64,000 nucleotides of DNA from Aldersonia sp. NBC_00410 (GCF_026342035.1 NZ_JAPENM010000004.1:434001-498000); one strand, 5' to 3'. Positions 7,907 to 16,783 are shown, numbered from the stretch's first letter. The notes: generated by a model not told the origin, from the letters alone. Program-made: numbers and translations.

Positions 7907-9046
7907 ATGCCCGTCGACCGGATGCTCCCCACCGAGGAAGCACGCGACCTGATCGAACTCACCCGTGCCATCGCCGACAAGGTGCTCGAGCCGAATGTCG
8001 TTGCGTACGAGAAGAACGAAACATTTCCCGCGGAAGCATTCACCGCGCTCGGGCACGCCGGGCTGCTGAGCCTGCCGTACCCGGAGGAATTCGGCGGCGG
8101 CGGGCAGCCCTACGAGGTGTACCTGCAGGTGCTCGAGGAGATCGCCGCCCGCTGGGCAGCGGTTGCGGTGGCAACGAGCGTGCACAGCCTGTCCTGCAAC
8201 GCCCTCTATGCGTTCGGTACCGACGAACAGAAGGCGAAATGGCTGCCGGAGATGCTCGGCGGCGAACTGATCGGCGCCTACAGCCTCTCCGAGCCGCAGG
8301 CCGGCTCCGATGCCGCGGCGCTGACCTGCAAGGCAACTGCCGCGGACGGCGGATACCGAATCAATGGCGCCAAGGCCTGGATCACCAATGGCGGTCGCGC
8401 CGACTTCTACACCCTGTTCGCCCGCACCGGCGAAGGTTCCCGCGGGATCTCCTGCTTTCTCGTGCCCCGGGAAACCGAGGGCCTGAGCTTCGGCAAGCCG
8501 GAGGAGAAGATGGGCCTGCGCGCGGTGCCGACCACCTCCGCTGCCTACGACGAGGCGTTCGTGCCCGCCGAAAGGCGGCTCGGCGACGAGGGCCAAGGAT
8601 TGCCGATCGCGTTCAGCGCACTCGACTCCGGCCGGCTCGGCATCGCCGCCGTGGCCGTCGGCATCGCGCAGCGCGCGCTCGACGATGCGGTGGCCTACGC
8701 GAAACAACGCCATACCTTCGGACGGCCGATCATCGATCATCAGGGCCTCGGCTTCCTGCTCGCGGACATGGCCGCGGCCGTCGACTCGGCCCGCGCGACC
8801 TACCTCGACGCGGCGCGCCGCCGCGACGCCGGACTCCCCTACTCGCGCAATGCCAGCGTCGCCAAGCTCATCGCCACCGACGCCGCGATGAAGGTGACCA
8901 CCGATGCCGTCCAGGTGTTCGGCGGCTACGGCTACACGCAGGATTTCCCGGTCGAGCGGTACATGCGCGAGGCCAAGATCACCCAGATCTTCGAGGGCAC
9001 CAACCAGATTCAGCGCTTGGTGATCGCTCGCCAGCTCGCGAATTGA
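7907..9046 (+). CDS. Acyl-CoA dehydrogenase (FadE-type)
   Basis: Standard-length acyl-CoA dehydrogenase, 379 residues, introducing the alpha-beta double bond in an acyl-CoA during beta-oxidation and passing electrons to ETF. Visible landmarks are YSLSEPQAGSDAAAL and KAWITNGG (flavin and substrate pocket), the Arg/Gln helix RHTFGRPIIDHQGLGF, the VFGGYGYTQDFPVERYMREAK signature and QIFEGTNQIQR near the C-terminus, whose Glu fits the usual catalytic base position. The ATG at 7907 follows AGGAGA. It is divergent from the DUF6285 operon across the 23-bp repeat. Chain-length preference cannot be inferred. Confidence 0.93.
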   Translation: MPVDRMLPTEEARDLIELTRAIADKVLEPNVVAYEKNETFPAEAFTALGHAGLLSLPYPEEFGGGGQPYEVYLQVLEEIAARWAAVAVATSVHSLSCNALYAFGTDEQKAKWLPEMLGGELIGAYSLSEPQAGSDAAALTCKATAADGGYRINGAKAWITNGGRADFYTLFARTGEGSRGISCFLVPRETEGLSFGKPEEKMGLRAVPTTSAAYDEAFVPAERRLGDEGQGLPIAFSALDSGRLGIAAVAVGIAQRALDDAVAYAKQRHTFGRPIIDHQGLGFLLADMAAAVDSARATYLDAARRRDAGLPYSRNASVAKLIATDAAMKVTTDAVQVFGGYGYTQDFPVERYMREAKITQIFEGTNQIQRLVIARQLAN

Positions 9047-9052
9047 GCTTGG

Positions 9053-9487
9053 TTATCGCTCGCCGGCTTGCCCAGTAGGCAACAACATGCGCCTGCCGGC
9101 CAGCAGCGCGACCGCGACCAGCAGCCACACGACTGCGACGGCGACGACTAGGCCCGCCGGGTAGTTACGATCGAGCACGCTGGGATTGCCCGGCATCGCA
9201 CCTCCGCGGGTGAGCACCGGCAGCGAAACCAGGCAAAGCGCGACCGTGCATACCGCACCGCAGGCGACCGGTGCCCACCAACGCGACGGCAGGACACGGC
9301 GCGCACCGAGTCCGAGGGCGGCGCAGACCGGCGCAAAGACGCCGTCGTGCAGCAGTATTCCGGCCGCGAACCAGAAAACGATCGAGCGGAACGCCTCGGT
9401 CCCGCTGTCCCACAACAGCGTTGCGCCGTACCAGACCGACAGGGCGCCCAGGGCGATCAGGACGATGCGGACGAGACGCAGGATCAT
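9053..9487 (-). CDS. Small integral membrane protein
   Basis: 144-residue protein with four predicted membrane spans: about 8-25, 35-60, 73-93 and 111-131, and a short basic C-terminus. No recognised catalytic motif. ATG at 9487 overlaps the stop of the molybdopterin oxidoreductase gene by 4 bp, so it is co-translated with it and is probably an accessory or anchor for that enzyme (inference). It converges on the acyl-CoA dehydrogenase gene with a 6-bp gap. Function unknown. Confidence 0.75.
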   Translation of the reverse strand: MILRLVRIVLIALGALSVWYGATLLWDSGTEAFRSIVFWFAAGILLHDGVFAPVCAALGLGARRVLPSRWWAPVACGAVCTVALCLVSLPVLTRGGAMPGNPSVLDRNYPAGLVVAVAVVWLLVAVALLAGRRMLLPTGQAGER

Positions 9488-10596
9488 GTGCCGAGCACCT
9501 CGATCCGGGCAAGCCACTTGGTCTGCAGCACACCGGGGCGGTTCGGCGCGACCAGCCGACACGGGTAGCCGTGGTCGAGATCGAGCGCCGCGCCGTTCAG
9601 GCCGAGCGCGACCACGGTGGAGCCGTCTGCCACGTGTCGCGCCGGCAACACCGAAACACCATAGATGCCCGAGGTTTCCAACGAGGTGAACCGGACGTCG
9701 GCGTCGGCCTCGGCCCCGGCCGCCGCGAGCAGGTCGCGCAGCCGCACCCCGGTCCACCTTCCGGACGCGCTCCAGCCCTCGACGCAGGCGATCGGCAGCT
9801 CCACCGTCACCTGCGGCAGGGCCAGCAGCTGGCCACGGGTGAACCGCCTCGTCCCCGCTCCCGACACTGTGAGCGTGTATCCGGGATCCGTTGCGGCCGA
9901 ATGCACGTCGGCCGCGTCGGCGGTCCGGTTGATCGGGACACCTTGCGGGCCTTCGCCGCTGCGTGGGGCGAGCACTGCGATCCGGCGCAGGTAGGGCACC
10001 GTCTGACCGGCGACACTCAGCGCCGCGACCGCGCTCGCCAGACCCGCCGCGATCAGTATTGCGCGCCGGGACACACGTGGGCCGCCGGTGTCGGGCGTCT
10101 CCTGCTCGAGCGGTCGGGACAACGCATCGCGAATCACCGGCAGTTTCACCGCGATGTGTACGGCGAGCGCACCGAGCGCCACCCACGCCATCGCGTAGTG
10201 CGTGGTGGTGAAGAAGAATTTCCACGGATAGAACTGCGCGATGTTGACCGTTCCGGTGACCAGTTGAAAGATCACGGCCCCCACCAGAACCGCGATCGAG
10301 CCACGTTCCAGTACCCGGACCGGCGAACCGATCAGCGGCCGCGCGAACAACCGCGGATATACCGCCCACAACTTCACCAGCAGCAGCGGGATCGCCGCAA
10401 CACCGGTGATGACGTGCAATCCCTGAGTGACGCGGTACAACCACACTGGATGAGCAGGCCAGACGAACCACTCCGGTGGATGCTGGATCCAGTGGCTGAG
10501 CAGTCCGGTGACGAAGCAGATCGCCACCGCGACCCCGAGTACGAGACCGACCCTGCTTGCGACCTCGGGACCTCGCGCCGTACTCACCGCGCGCAC
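9484..10596 (-). CDS. Membrane molybdopterin-dependent oxidoreductase, sulfite-oxidase fold
   Basis: About 370 residues. The N-terminal half has four cytochrome b561-like spans with candidate haem-ligand histidines near 61, 133 and 147, then a basic VSRRAIL segment and a fifth span (about 180-200). The C-terminal half is the SUOX molybdopterin domain, with the conserved Moco-ligand cysteine at 271 in IACVEGWSASG. This suggests an extracytoplasmic Moco enzyme exchanging electrons with a b-type cytochrome in the same chain. The start is uncertain: GTG at 10596 or 10587, 22-31 bp after the DUF2064 gene. The substrate is unknown; sulfite is not assured. Confidence 0.83.
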   Translation of the reverse strand: MRAVSTARGPEVASRVGLVLGVAVAICFVTGLLSHWIQHPPEWFVWPAHPVWLYRVTQGLHVITGVAAIPLLLVKLWAVYPRLFARPLIGSPVRVLERGSIAVLVGAVIFQLVTGTVNIAQFYPWKFFFTTTHYAMAWVALGALAVHIAVKLPVIRDALSRPLEQETPDTGGPRVSRRAILIAAGLASAVAALSVAGQTVPYLRRIAVLAPRSGEGPQGVPINRTADAADVHSAATDPGYTLTVSGAGTRRFTRGQLLALPQVTVELPIACVEGWSASGRWTGVRLRDLLAAAGAEADADVRFTSLETSGIYGVSVLPARHVADGSTVVALGLNGAALDLDHGYPCRLVAPNRPGVLQTKWLARIEVLGT

Positions 10597-10618
10597 CCGA
10601 TCGAGATGGCCTGCGGTT

Positions 10619-11341
10619 TCATCGCTCGGCTCCCGATGGCCCTGCCGAGAGTCGATGCGCGAGCAGGCCGACCGCGGGCACAAACCTGCCTGCGCCGCCC
10701 AGTGCCGCAACCCGGATCGCATCGTCGGGATAGTCGACGTCGACGAGTTCGGGCAGCAGCCTGGTGCGCAGACCGAACCGGCGCAGCCTCGCCAGCGTTG
10801 CCGCGCCGGTCCGATCGGTCGACATCGGCACCTCCCGGAGCCAATCGGCCGATACCCCTGCCCGTAGCCCCAGGGCCCACCAGCCACCGTCGGCGGCAGG
10901 ACCGAGCACGGCATCCACCTCCGGGCCGGTCAACGCGGCGGCGCAGTTCCCCAGCAGGCCCGGGGTGAGCTGCGGGGTATCCATGCCGATCTGCAGCACC
11001 GGAAGTCCGTACATCGCGGCGGCATCGGCGTGCGCGGCAGCGAGCCGCTCGGCGAATGTCACTCCGCGCTGCGCGACAACGTCGAACGACCCGAGTGCAC
11101 GGCCGATCGCGTCGCGACACTGCGCCGCTGCGAGGTCTCCGGTCAGCGCGACGACACGGTGCCGGACCGGGGTCTGCGCCGCGGCGGCGAGGGTGTCGAG
11201 CAGCGCGGCGGCGGCGAGGTCCGCCGCTTCCGCGGGCGACAGTGGCGGGACGAGGCGGGTCTTCGCGAAGCCCGGGACCGGCGCCTTCGCGACGACGAGC
11301 AATGTCGCGTGCACTTGGTCGACCGTCTGCCCGGGACTCAC
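10619..11341 (-). CDS. DUF2064 / TIGR04282 glycosyltransferase-like protein
   Basis: 240-residue GT-A-fold protein of the DUF2064 (TIGR04282, 'arsenosugar-type' glycosyltransferase) family. The nucleotide-sugar-like start LLVVAKAPVPGFAKTRL is at 14-30, a DTPQL metal-binding-type motif near 120, and the conserved PAADGGWWALGL segment follows. GTG at 11341 overlaps the stop of the GT2 gene by 4 bp. The order GT2 - DUF2064 - Moco oxidoreductase on one strand recalls M. tuberculosis Rv0539-Rv0540. Its acceptor is unknown. Confidence 0.85.
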   Translation of the reverse strand: MSPGQTVDQVHATLLVVAKAPVPGFAKTRLVPPLSPAEAADLAAAALLDTLAAAAQTPVRHRVVALTGDLAAAQCRDAIGRALGSFDVVAQRGVTFAERLAAAHADAAAMYGLPVLQIGMDTPQLTPGLLGNCAAALTGPEVDAVLGPAADGGWWALGLRAGVSADWLREVPMSTDRTGAATLARLRRFGLRTRLLPELVDVDYPDDAIRVAALGGAGRFVPAVGLLAHRLSAGPSGAER

Positions 11342-12003
11342 CGGACCGCCCAGAAGTCGCGCACGGCGCGCGCGGTGCCGAGCCAGGATCCGGACACCTT
11401 GGACTTGCCGTGACTGCGCGGACGGTAGCTGATGTCTCGCTCGATCACCGTCCACCCCGCGCCGGCCGCGCGCACCAGTAGATCCAGCGGATAACCGAAC
11501 CTCGGATGCAGCGGACCGAGTTCGAGCAGGGCCGCGCGCCGGGCCACCCGCATCGCCCCGACGTCGTGCACCGCAAGCCCGTACCGACGGCGTAACCGCA
11601 ACGCCAGCAGCCGATTACCCACACGCGCATGCATCGGCCAGGCACCTGCGCCACGGCCAATTCGCCGCCCGACCACGAGGTCCGCACCGCCGAGCGCCGA
11701 GACGAGTCGGGGCAGCTCGGCGGGATCCATCGACCCGTCACCGTCCAGCACGCCGACTACTCCATCGGGTGCCGCGTACACGCCGGCCTGCACGGCAGCG
11801 CCGTACCCGCGCCGCGGTTCGTGCACGACGGTCGCGCCGTTCGCTTCCGCGACAGCGGCCGTACCGTCGCGCGACCCGTTGTCGACCACGAGCGCGCGGT
11901 ATCCGGGCGGCACCGCGGCGAGCACACCCGGCAGTGCCGCGGCCTCGTCGAGGCACGGAATCACCACCGTCACCGCCTGCTCCGGTAACCCATCGGAAGG
12001 CAC
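11338..12003 (-). CDS. Glycosyltransferase family 2, polyprenyl-phosphate type
   Basis: 221-residue GT2 enzyme. VVIPCLDEAAALPGVL opens the GT-A fold, DNGSRDG is at 41-47, the DGDGSMD metal-binding motif at 87-93, and a late conserved ISYRPRSHGKSKVSGS matches the GKSK-type loop of dolichol/polyprenyl-phosphate sugar synthases. No C-terminal membrane span, so it acts at the cytosolic face. It probably makes a polyprenyl-phosphate-linked sugar for a GT-C enzyme; the divergent membrane protein 127 bp away is a candidate user (inference). ATG at 12003. Confidence 0.88.
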   Translation of the reverse strand: MPSDGLPEQAVTVVIPCLDEAAALPGVLAAVPPGYRALVVDNGSRDGTAAVAEANGATVVHEPRRGYGAAVQAGVYAAPDGVVGVLDGDGSMDPAELPRLVSALGGADLVVGRRIGRGAGAWPMHARVGNRLLALRLRRRYGLAVHDVGAMRVARRAALLELGPLHPRFGYPLDLLVRAAGAGWTVIERDISYRPRSHGKSKVSGSWLGTARAVRDFWAVR

Positions 12004-12129
12004 AGGAGCAACGCTATCGCCGGCGAACCGCCCGCGACGCGTTCCGAGGGATGACGAAACAATGACGTGACGGGCGGCAGCCGCCCCGACCGGGGAGGCC
12101 CGCCGAGCCGGCGACCTATCGTGGGGTCC

Positions 12130-13482
12130 GTGAAGACCGTGCGGTTAATGCGGCCCGTCGCCGCGTCCCAGCGGGTGCGATGGGACTTGCTGGGGGCGGG
12201 CCTCGGCGCCGTGCTCGTCACCGTCGCAGTGGTCGTGCCGATCGTCGCCGACCAGACCTGGCGCGACACGCTCTATGCGGGCGCCGCCCCGATCTTCGGC
12301 GAGCGGCTGGCGCACGCCGGCTGGGGGACGGTACCCGCGATCGCGATCGCGGGTATGGCGGCCTGGTACGGGCCCGGGCTCGCGCGTCGGCTGACGTGGC
12401 CGGCAATGCTGGTGACGACGTGGGCGACGGCGCTCGCCTGGGCGTTCGCACTGGCGATGGTCGACGGCTGGCAGCGTGGCGTCACCCGCCCGCTCGCCGA
12501 ACCCGGCGAGTACCTCGAAGCAGTGCCGCAGGTGTCCGGGATTCACGCTCTGCTGCAGTCCTTTTCGGATCGCATATTGGATTTCCAGCCCGACTCGTGG
12601 GCCACCCACGTCGCGGGGCATCCGCCCGGGGCGCTGCTGGTGTTCGTCGCGCTCGAGCGGATCGGCCTCGGCGGCCCGACGTGGGCAGCGGTCGTCACCG
12701 TCCTGGCGGGCACCAGTGCCGCGGTCGCGGTGCTGATCGCCGTGCGCGCATTGTCCGGAACGGCCCGGGCGCGGGCCGCGGCGCCATTTCTCTCGGTCGC
12801 CCCGACGGCGGTGTGGATCGCGGTGTCCGCCGACGCGGTGTTCACCGCGGTGACGGCATGGGCGCTCGCCCTGCTGGCCGTGTCGGCGCGCGGCCGCGGA
12901 ACCGGCGCCCTGGTCGCCGGGGCCTGCGCCGGGGTCTTGTTCGGCTTCGGCAGCTACCTCAATTACGGCATGGTGCTGATGGCGATTCCCGCGATGACGG
13001 TCCTGATCGCGGGCCGCTCGGCGCGACCGCTACTGCCGGCGCTGGCGGGCGCGGTCGCGGTTGCGGCGGCATTCACGGCGAGCGGCTTCTGGTGGCTCGA
13101 CGGCTATCACCTGGTCGTCGAGCGGTACTACCAGGGGATCGCCGCCGAGCGTCCGTTCGGCTATTGGGGCTGGGCGAACCTCGCCGCCGCCGTGTGCGCG
13201 ACTGGACTGGCGGTGCCCGCGTCGCTGCATCGCAGCCTGTCCGTTCGCCGCCTGCGTGCGCGGTACGGCGCGAGCCTGCTCGTCGCTGGGGCGCTGCTGG
13301 CGATCGTCGTGGCCGATCTCAGCGCCCTCAGCAAAGCCGAGACCGAGCGGATCTGGCTGCCCTTCACAACCTGGCTGCTCGTCTCCGCAGCTTTCCTCCC
13401 CCGTCGCCACCACCGCGCATGGCTCGCGCTGCAGGCGGCGGGGACCCTGGTGCTGGTCCACCTCGTGCTGACGAACTGGTGA
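12130..13482 (+). CDS. Polytopic membrane protein, GT-C glycosyltransferase-like
   Basis: 450-residue integral membrane protein with about ten hydrophobic spans and a long loop containing DSWATHVAGHPPGALL; the GHPPG element is typical of GT-C-like polyprenyl-phosphate-sugar transferases of Actinobacteria. The best start is the GTG at 12130: a TATCGT -10-like box lies 7 bp upstream, indicating a leaderless message. The frame extends to a GTG at 12067 without a ribosome-binding site. At 450 residues it matches the size of M. tuberculosis Rv0541c, and the neighbours match that locus too (from memory). Likely role is cell-envelope glycan assembly; substrate unknown. Confidence 0.75.
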   Translation: MKTVRLMRPVAASQRVRWDLLGAGLGAVLVTVAVVVPIVADQTWRDTLYAGAAPIFGERLAHAGWGTVPAIAIAGMAAWYGPGLARRLTWPAMLVTTWATALAWAFALAMVDGWQRGVTRPLAEPGEYLEAVPQVSGIHALLQSFSDRILDFQPDSWATHVAGHPPGALLVFVALERIGLGGPTWAAVVTVLAGTSAAVAVLIAVRALSGTARARAAAPFLSVAPTAVWIAVSADAVFTAVTAWALALLAVSARGRGTGALVAGACAGVLFGFGSYLNYGMVLMAIPAMTVLIAGRSARPLLPALAGAVAVAAAFTASGFWWLDGYHLVVERYYQGIAAERPFGYWGWANLAAAVCATGLAVPASLHRSLSVRRLRARYGASLLVAGALLAIVVADLSALSKAETERIWLPFTTWLLVSAAFLPRRHHRAWLALQAAGTLVLVHLVLTNW

Positions 13483-13491
13483 CCAACACGA

Positions 13492-14547
13492 TCACACCCG
13501 TGGCGGATCACCGCCGGCGTGGGCACGCAGCGGCGCAAAGGCGAACTGCCGCAGACCCTCCGCCGGCGCGATCGCGGCGGTGAACCCGAGTAACTCGGTG
13601 GCGCGGCGCGGGTTCGCAACGATGTGGCGAACATCGCCCGCCCGATACCGGCCCGTGACGACGGGCGCGGGACCACCCCGCGCCTCGGCGAGCGTCGCGG
13701 CGACCTCGCCGACCGTAATCGGCCGGCCGGAACACACGTTGAGCGCCACGAAACCCGGCAGGACACGCTCGACGGCCGCGACATTGGCCCGTGCGACATC
13801 ATGAACGTGCACGAAATCCCTTGTCTGCCTGCCGTCTTCGAATACCTGGGGCGGCTCACCGGCTTCGAGCGCGGACCGGAATATCGCTGCGACGCCGGAA
13901 TAGGGCGTGTCCCTTGGCATCCGGTCGCCATACACGTTGTGGTAACGCAACGCCATCACGCTGCCACCGGTCGCCGCCGCCCAGGCCAGCGCGTAATGCT
14001 CCTGCGCGACCTTGCTCGCCGCGTAGGTACTGCGCGGCCGCAACGGCGCGTCCTCGTCAACCAGCAGCCAGCGCAGCGCCGTTCCGCTCGCCGGACAGCG
14101 CGGATCGAACTCACCGCGGTCCAGATCCGCGGTACGCCGTGCTGGTGCGACGACCTCGCCGAGCACGTCGCTGCGATAACGCCCGTCGCCGTAGACCACC
14201 ATCGACGACGCGAGCACCAGTCGCGCACAACCCTTCCGGGCCATGGCGGCGAGCAGGGTCGCAGTGCCGAGGTCGTTGTGGCTGGCGTAGGCGGGCGCGT
14301 CCTGCTGGCTGACGCCTGCACCCACTATCGCCGCCTGGTGACATACCACGTCGATGCCGTTCAGCGCCTGGTCGAGGCCCGCCGCGTCGCGGACGTCGAG
14401 CCTGCCGACATCCGCAGGCGGATCGACCGGCCCGTGCGCCGAGTCGAGCATCGCGTCGGTACCGACGACCTCGTGGCCGGCCTCGACCAACGCGGTGCAG
14501 ATGTGGCTGCCGATAAATCCGGCGGCGCCCGTGACCAGTACCCGCAT
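13492..14547 (-). CDS. NAD-dependent epimerase/dehydratase (GalE-like)
   Basis: Extended short-chain dehydrogenase of 351 residues acting on a nucleotide sugar. The NAD-binding TGAAGFIG is at 6-13, SSMVVYG at 114-120 supplies the catalytic Ser/Thr region, and Tyr175/Lys179 form the YxxxK pair in STYAASK. It sits 6 bp after the MTA phosphorylase gene and converges on the GT-C-like membrane protein. The same pairing (pnp-galE3) occurs in M. tuberculosis Rv0535-Rv0536. The exact sugar cannot be assigned. Confidence 0.88.
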   Translation of the reverse strand: MRVLVTGAAGFIGSHICTALVEAGHEVVGTDAMLDSAHGPVDPPADVGRLDVRDAAGLDQALNGIDVVCHQAAIVGAGVSQQDAPAYASHNDLGTATLLAAMARKGCARLVLASSMVVYGDGRYRSDVLGEVVAPARRTADLDRGEFDPRCPASGTALRWLLVDEDAPLRPRSTYAASKVAQEHYALAWAAATGGSVMALRYHNVYGDRMPRDTPYSGVAAIFRSALEAGEPPQVFEDGRQTRDFVHVHDVARANVAAVERVLPGFVALNVCSGRPITVGEVAATLAEARGGPAPVVTGRYRAGDVRHIVANPRRATELLGFTAAIAPAEGLRQFAFAPLRAHAGGDPPRV

Positions 14548-14553
14548 CGCAGA

Positions 14554-15357
14554 TCAGGGCAACTCGAAGGGCAGCGAAACGCCGTCGTGCGCGCGACAGT
14601 GCGCACACGTGTCGCCGTCCGGCACTTCCGAAATTGTCTTGCGCAAAAGATCTTTGAACGGCCCGATATTGCGCTCGAATTCGGCGAAGACGTCCACCGC
14701 GCGCACACCCGTGCCCGCGTCGATGCCGGCGTCGAGATCGGTCACGAGTGCGACCGCGGCATAACACATCTCGAGTTCGCGGGCGAGGACCGCCTCGGGG
14801 TGGCCGGTCATATTGACCAACTGCCATCCCTGAGCTGCGAACCACTGGCTCTCGGCCCTGGTGGAGAACCGGGGACCCTCCACGACGACCATCGTGGCAC
14901 CGTCGACGGTACCGGGTTGGGTTGCTGCGGTGCGCAATTGCGGACAGTAGGGATCGGCGAAGCCGACGTGAATGCCGTGCCCGTCGAAATAGGTTTGCGG
15001 CCGGCCCGAGGTCCGATCCACGAGTTGGTCGGGCACCACCACGGCGCCGGGACCGAGTTCGGGACTGAGGCTGCCGACCGCGCAGGGGCCGAAGACGCGG
15101 CGCACGCCGAGCGTGCGCAAGGCCCACATGTTCGCCTGGTAGGGCACGGTATGCGGCGAGAATTCGTGCTTCTTCCCGTGCCGCGGCAGGAAGGCCACGG
15201 TGTGTGCACCGATCGTGCCGATGGTGATGGGCGCACTGGGTGAGCCGTACGGCGTTTCGACCTCGACCTCGACGGCGTCCGAGCCGAAGAAGTCGTAGAG
15301 CCCGCTGCCGCCGACGAGCCCGATGCGGGGTGTGCTGCCGCTGGAATCCGATGCCAT
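14554..15357 (-). CDS. mtnP: S-methyl-5'-thioadenosine phosphorylase
   Basis: 267-residue PNP/MTAP family enzyme that phosphorolyses methylthioadenosine to adenine and methylthioribose 1-phosphate in polyamine/methionine salvage. The family start IGLVGGSGLYDF, the FLPRHGKKHEFSPHTVPY phosphate/ribose loop, VVVEGPRFSTRAES and NMTGHPEAVLARELEMCY are all present. ATG at 15357 follows GGGGAGA; the frame extends 14 codons further without support. A 6-bp gap to the epimerase suggests one transcript. Some actinobacterial members also use other purine nucleosides, so substrate breadth is open. Confidence 0.93.
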   Translation of the reverse strand: MASDSSGSTPRIGLVGGSGLYDFFGSDAVEVEVETPYGSPSAPITIGTIGAHTVAFLPRHGKKHEFSPHTVPYQANMWALRTLGVRRVFGPCAVGSLSPELGPGAVVVPDQLVDRTSGRPQTYFDGHGIHVGFADPYCPQLRTAATQPGTVDGATMVVVEGPRFSTRAESQWFAAQGWQLVNMTGHPEAVLARELEMCYAAVALVTDLDAGIDAGTGVRAVDVFAEFERNIGPFKDLLRKTISEVPDGDTCAHCRAHDGVSLPFELP

Positions 15358-15409
15358 GGGCTGATTCTCCCCGAGGCGACCGGCGGCGCGCAGCGGCACC
15401 GGGGCGAGA

Positions 15410-15997
15410 CTAGTACGACGCGGGGAGGGACAGCCGCTTCAGCGCGTATTCGGCGATCGTCACGAGCCCGGCCTTGGCGGACTCGCGCCTACGCGCATCG
15501 ATCGAGAGCATCGGCACGTCCGCCGAAATCGCGAGCGCCTGACGAATGTCCTCGAGCGGGTACTTCGGCGCGTCGTCGAAGTCGTTGACCGCAACGAGGA
15601 AGGGCAGTCCACGCGACTCGAAGAAGTCGACCGCGGCGAAGCTCTCGTCCAGGCGCCGGGTGTCGACCAGCACAATGGCACCGATCGCACCGCGGATGAG
15701 GTCGTCCCACATGAACCAGAAGCGCTGCTGACCCGGCGTGCCGAACAGGTAGAGCACCAGATCGTCGCTCAGGCTGATGCGGCCGAAGTCCATGGCGACC
15801 GTGGTCGAGGACTTCTTCGGAACCGCCGACAGGACGTCGACGCCTTCACTGACGTTCGTGACCAGTGCCTCGGTCCGCAGCGGGACGATCTCGGACACCG
15901 CGCCGACGAGCGTCGTCTTACCGACGCCGAAGCCGCCTGCGATGACGATCTTGGCCGACGTGGGTCGGCCGGCCGCCTTAGATACCCCGGAGTCCAC
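15410..15997 (-). CDS. Conservon GTP-binding protein (CvnD-type)
   Basis: 195-residue small Ras-like GTPase, last gene of a conservon. P-loop GGFGVGKTTL at 21-30, DFGRISL as switch region, LFGTPGQQRFWF (G3, Gly-Gln in place of the canonical DTAGQ), and VAVNDFDD as G4. Conservon proteins form a membrane-associated signalling complex, resembling eukaryotic GPCR modules, downstream of a sensor kinase. Its start overlaps the DUF742 gene by 20 bp, a sign of tight coupling. Confidence 0.93.
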   Translation of the reverse strand: MDSGVSKAAGRPTSAKIVIAGGFGVGKTTLVGAVSEIVPLRTEALVTNVSEGVDVLSAVPKKSSTTVAMDFGRISLSDDLVLYLFGTPGQQRFWFMWDDLIRGAIGAIVLVDTRRLDESFAAVDFFESRGLPFLVAVNDFDDAPKYPLEDIRQALAISADVPMLSIDARRRESAKAGLVTIAEYALKRLSLPASY

Positions 15998-16355
15998 TCA
16001 GAACCCTTTCGATGAGCTCGCGGCGCTCTGCGTCGCTTGCGTCTTCCTGCAATGTCGCCTGAATTCGGACATGTCCGGCCTCGACGAGGTCTGCGACGAG
16101 CACTCTCGCCACGCCGACCGGTACGCCCACGTGCACGGCGATCTCGGCGACCGAGGGCGAGTTCGAACTCAGCGAGAGGATCGATCGTGCTTCGTTGCTG
16201 AGCTCGCCGAGGTCGAGATCGAGCGCCTCGGCAAGCGGTTGGATAAGTGCTTCGAGCGCGATGTCGACAGCCGGAACCGTCCGACCGGAGGTCAGCGAGT
16301 ACGGCCGTACAAGGCTCGGCTCACGAGCCGCGCCGCCACGTACAGGTTGGTCCAT
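15978..16355 (-). CDS. DUF742 conservon protein (CvnC-type)
   Basis: 125-residue DUF742 protein with the family's MRPYSLT-type opening (here LVRPYSLTSGRT, 16-27) and a winged-helix-like C-terminal part (SVAEIAVHVGVPVGVARVLVADL). ATG at 16355, 11 bp after the roadblock gene, and 20 bp overlap with the GTPase gene. It is the third component of the conservon, thought to link the roadblock protein and GTPase; biochemical function undefined. Confidence 0.92.
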   Translation of the reverse strand: MDQPVRGGAAREPSLVRPYSLTSGRTVPAVDIALEALIQPLAEALDLDLGELSNEARSILSLSSNSPSVAEIAVHVGVPVGVARVLVADLVEAGHVRIQATLQEDASDAERRELIERVLSGLRGI

Positions 16356-16366
16356 CGCGAACTTCT

Positions 16367-16783
16367 TTACATTCCCAGGGACACGCGCGGAGTGGCCTGA
16401 ACCGACGGACCGACCCGGTCGACGAGCAGGGCCATCTCGTAGCCGACCTGACCGATATCGCACGAGTTGTTCGTCAGCACGGCGAGGTAGGAGCCATCGC
16501 CGACAGCCATCAGCAACAGGTAACCGTGGTCCATCTCGATTACCGACTGCAGCACCGAGCCACCCTCGAACAGGCTCGCTACCCCGACGGCGAGGCTGGC
16601 CAGCCCCGAGGTGACCGCGGACAGCTGCTCCGCGCGGTCGAGCGGTAGATGCGCGCTCGCGGCCATCAGCAGGCCGTCCGCGGACACCAACACGGTGTGC
16701 GAAACACCGTTCACCTGCTCGGCGAAGTTGGATACCAGCCAATCCAGCCGGCGCCCATCGCCCGTTACGTGCTCAGTACTCAT
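16367..16783 (-). CDS. Roadblock/LC7 domain protein (CvnB-type)
   Basis: 138-residue roadblock/LC7 protein, a putative GTPase-activating or scaffold partner of the conservon GTPase. The single domain covers about residues 10-125, including [34 protein letters not shown] and [18 protein letters not shown]. Its ATG overlaps the sensor-kinase stop by 4 bp. M. tuberculosis has the same order in Rv3365c-Rv3362c. Confidence 0.94.
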   Translation of the reverse strand: MSTEHVTGDGRRLDWLVSNFAEQVNGVSHTVLVSADGLLMAASAHLPLDRAEQLSAVTSGLASLAVGVASLFEGGSVLQSVIEMDHGYLLLMAVGDGSYLAVLTNNSCDIGQVGYEMALLVDRVGPSVQATPRVSLGM

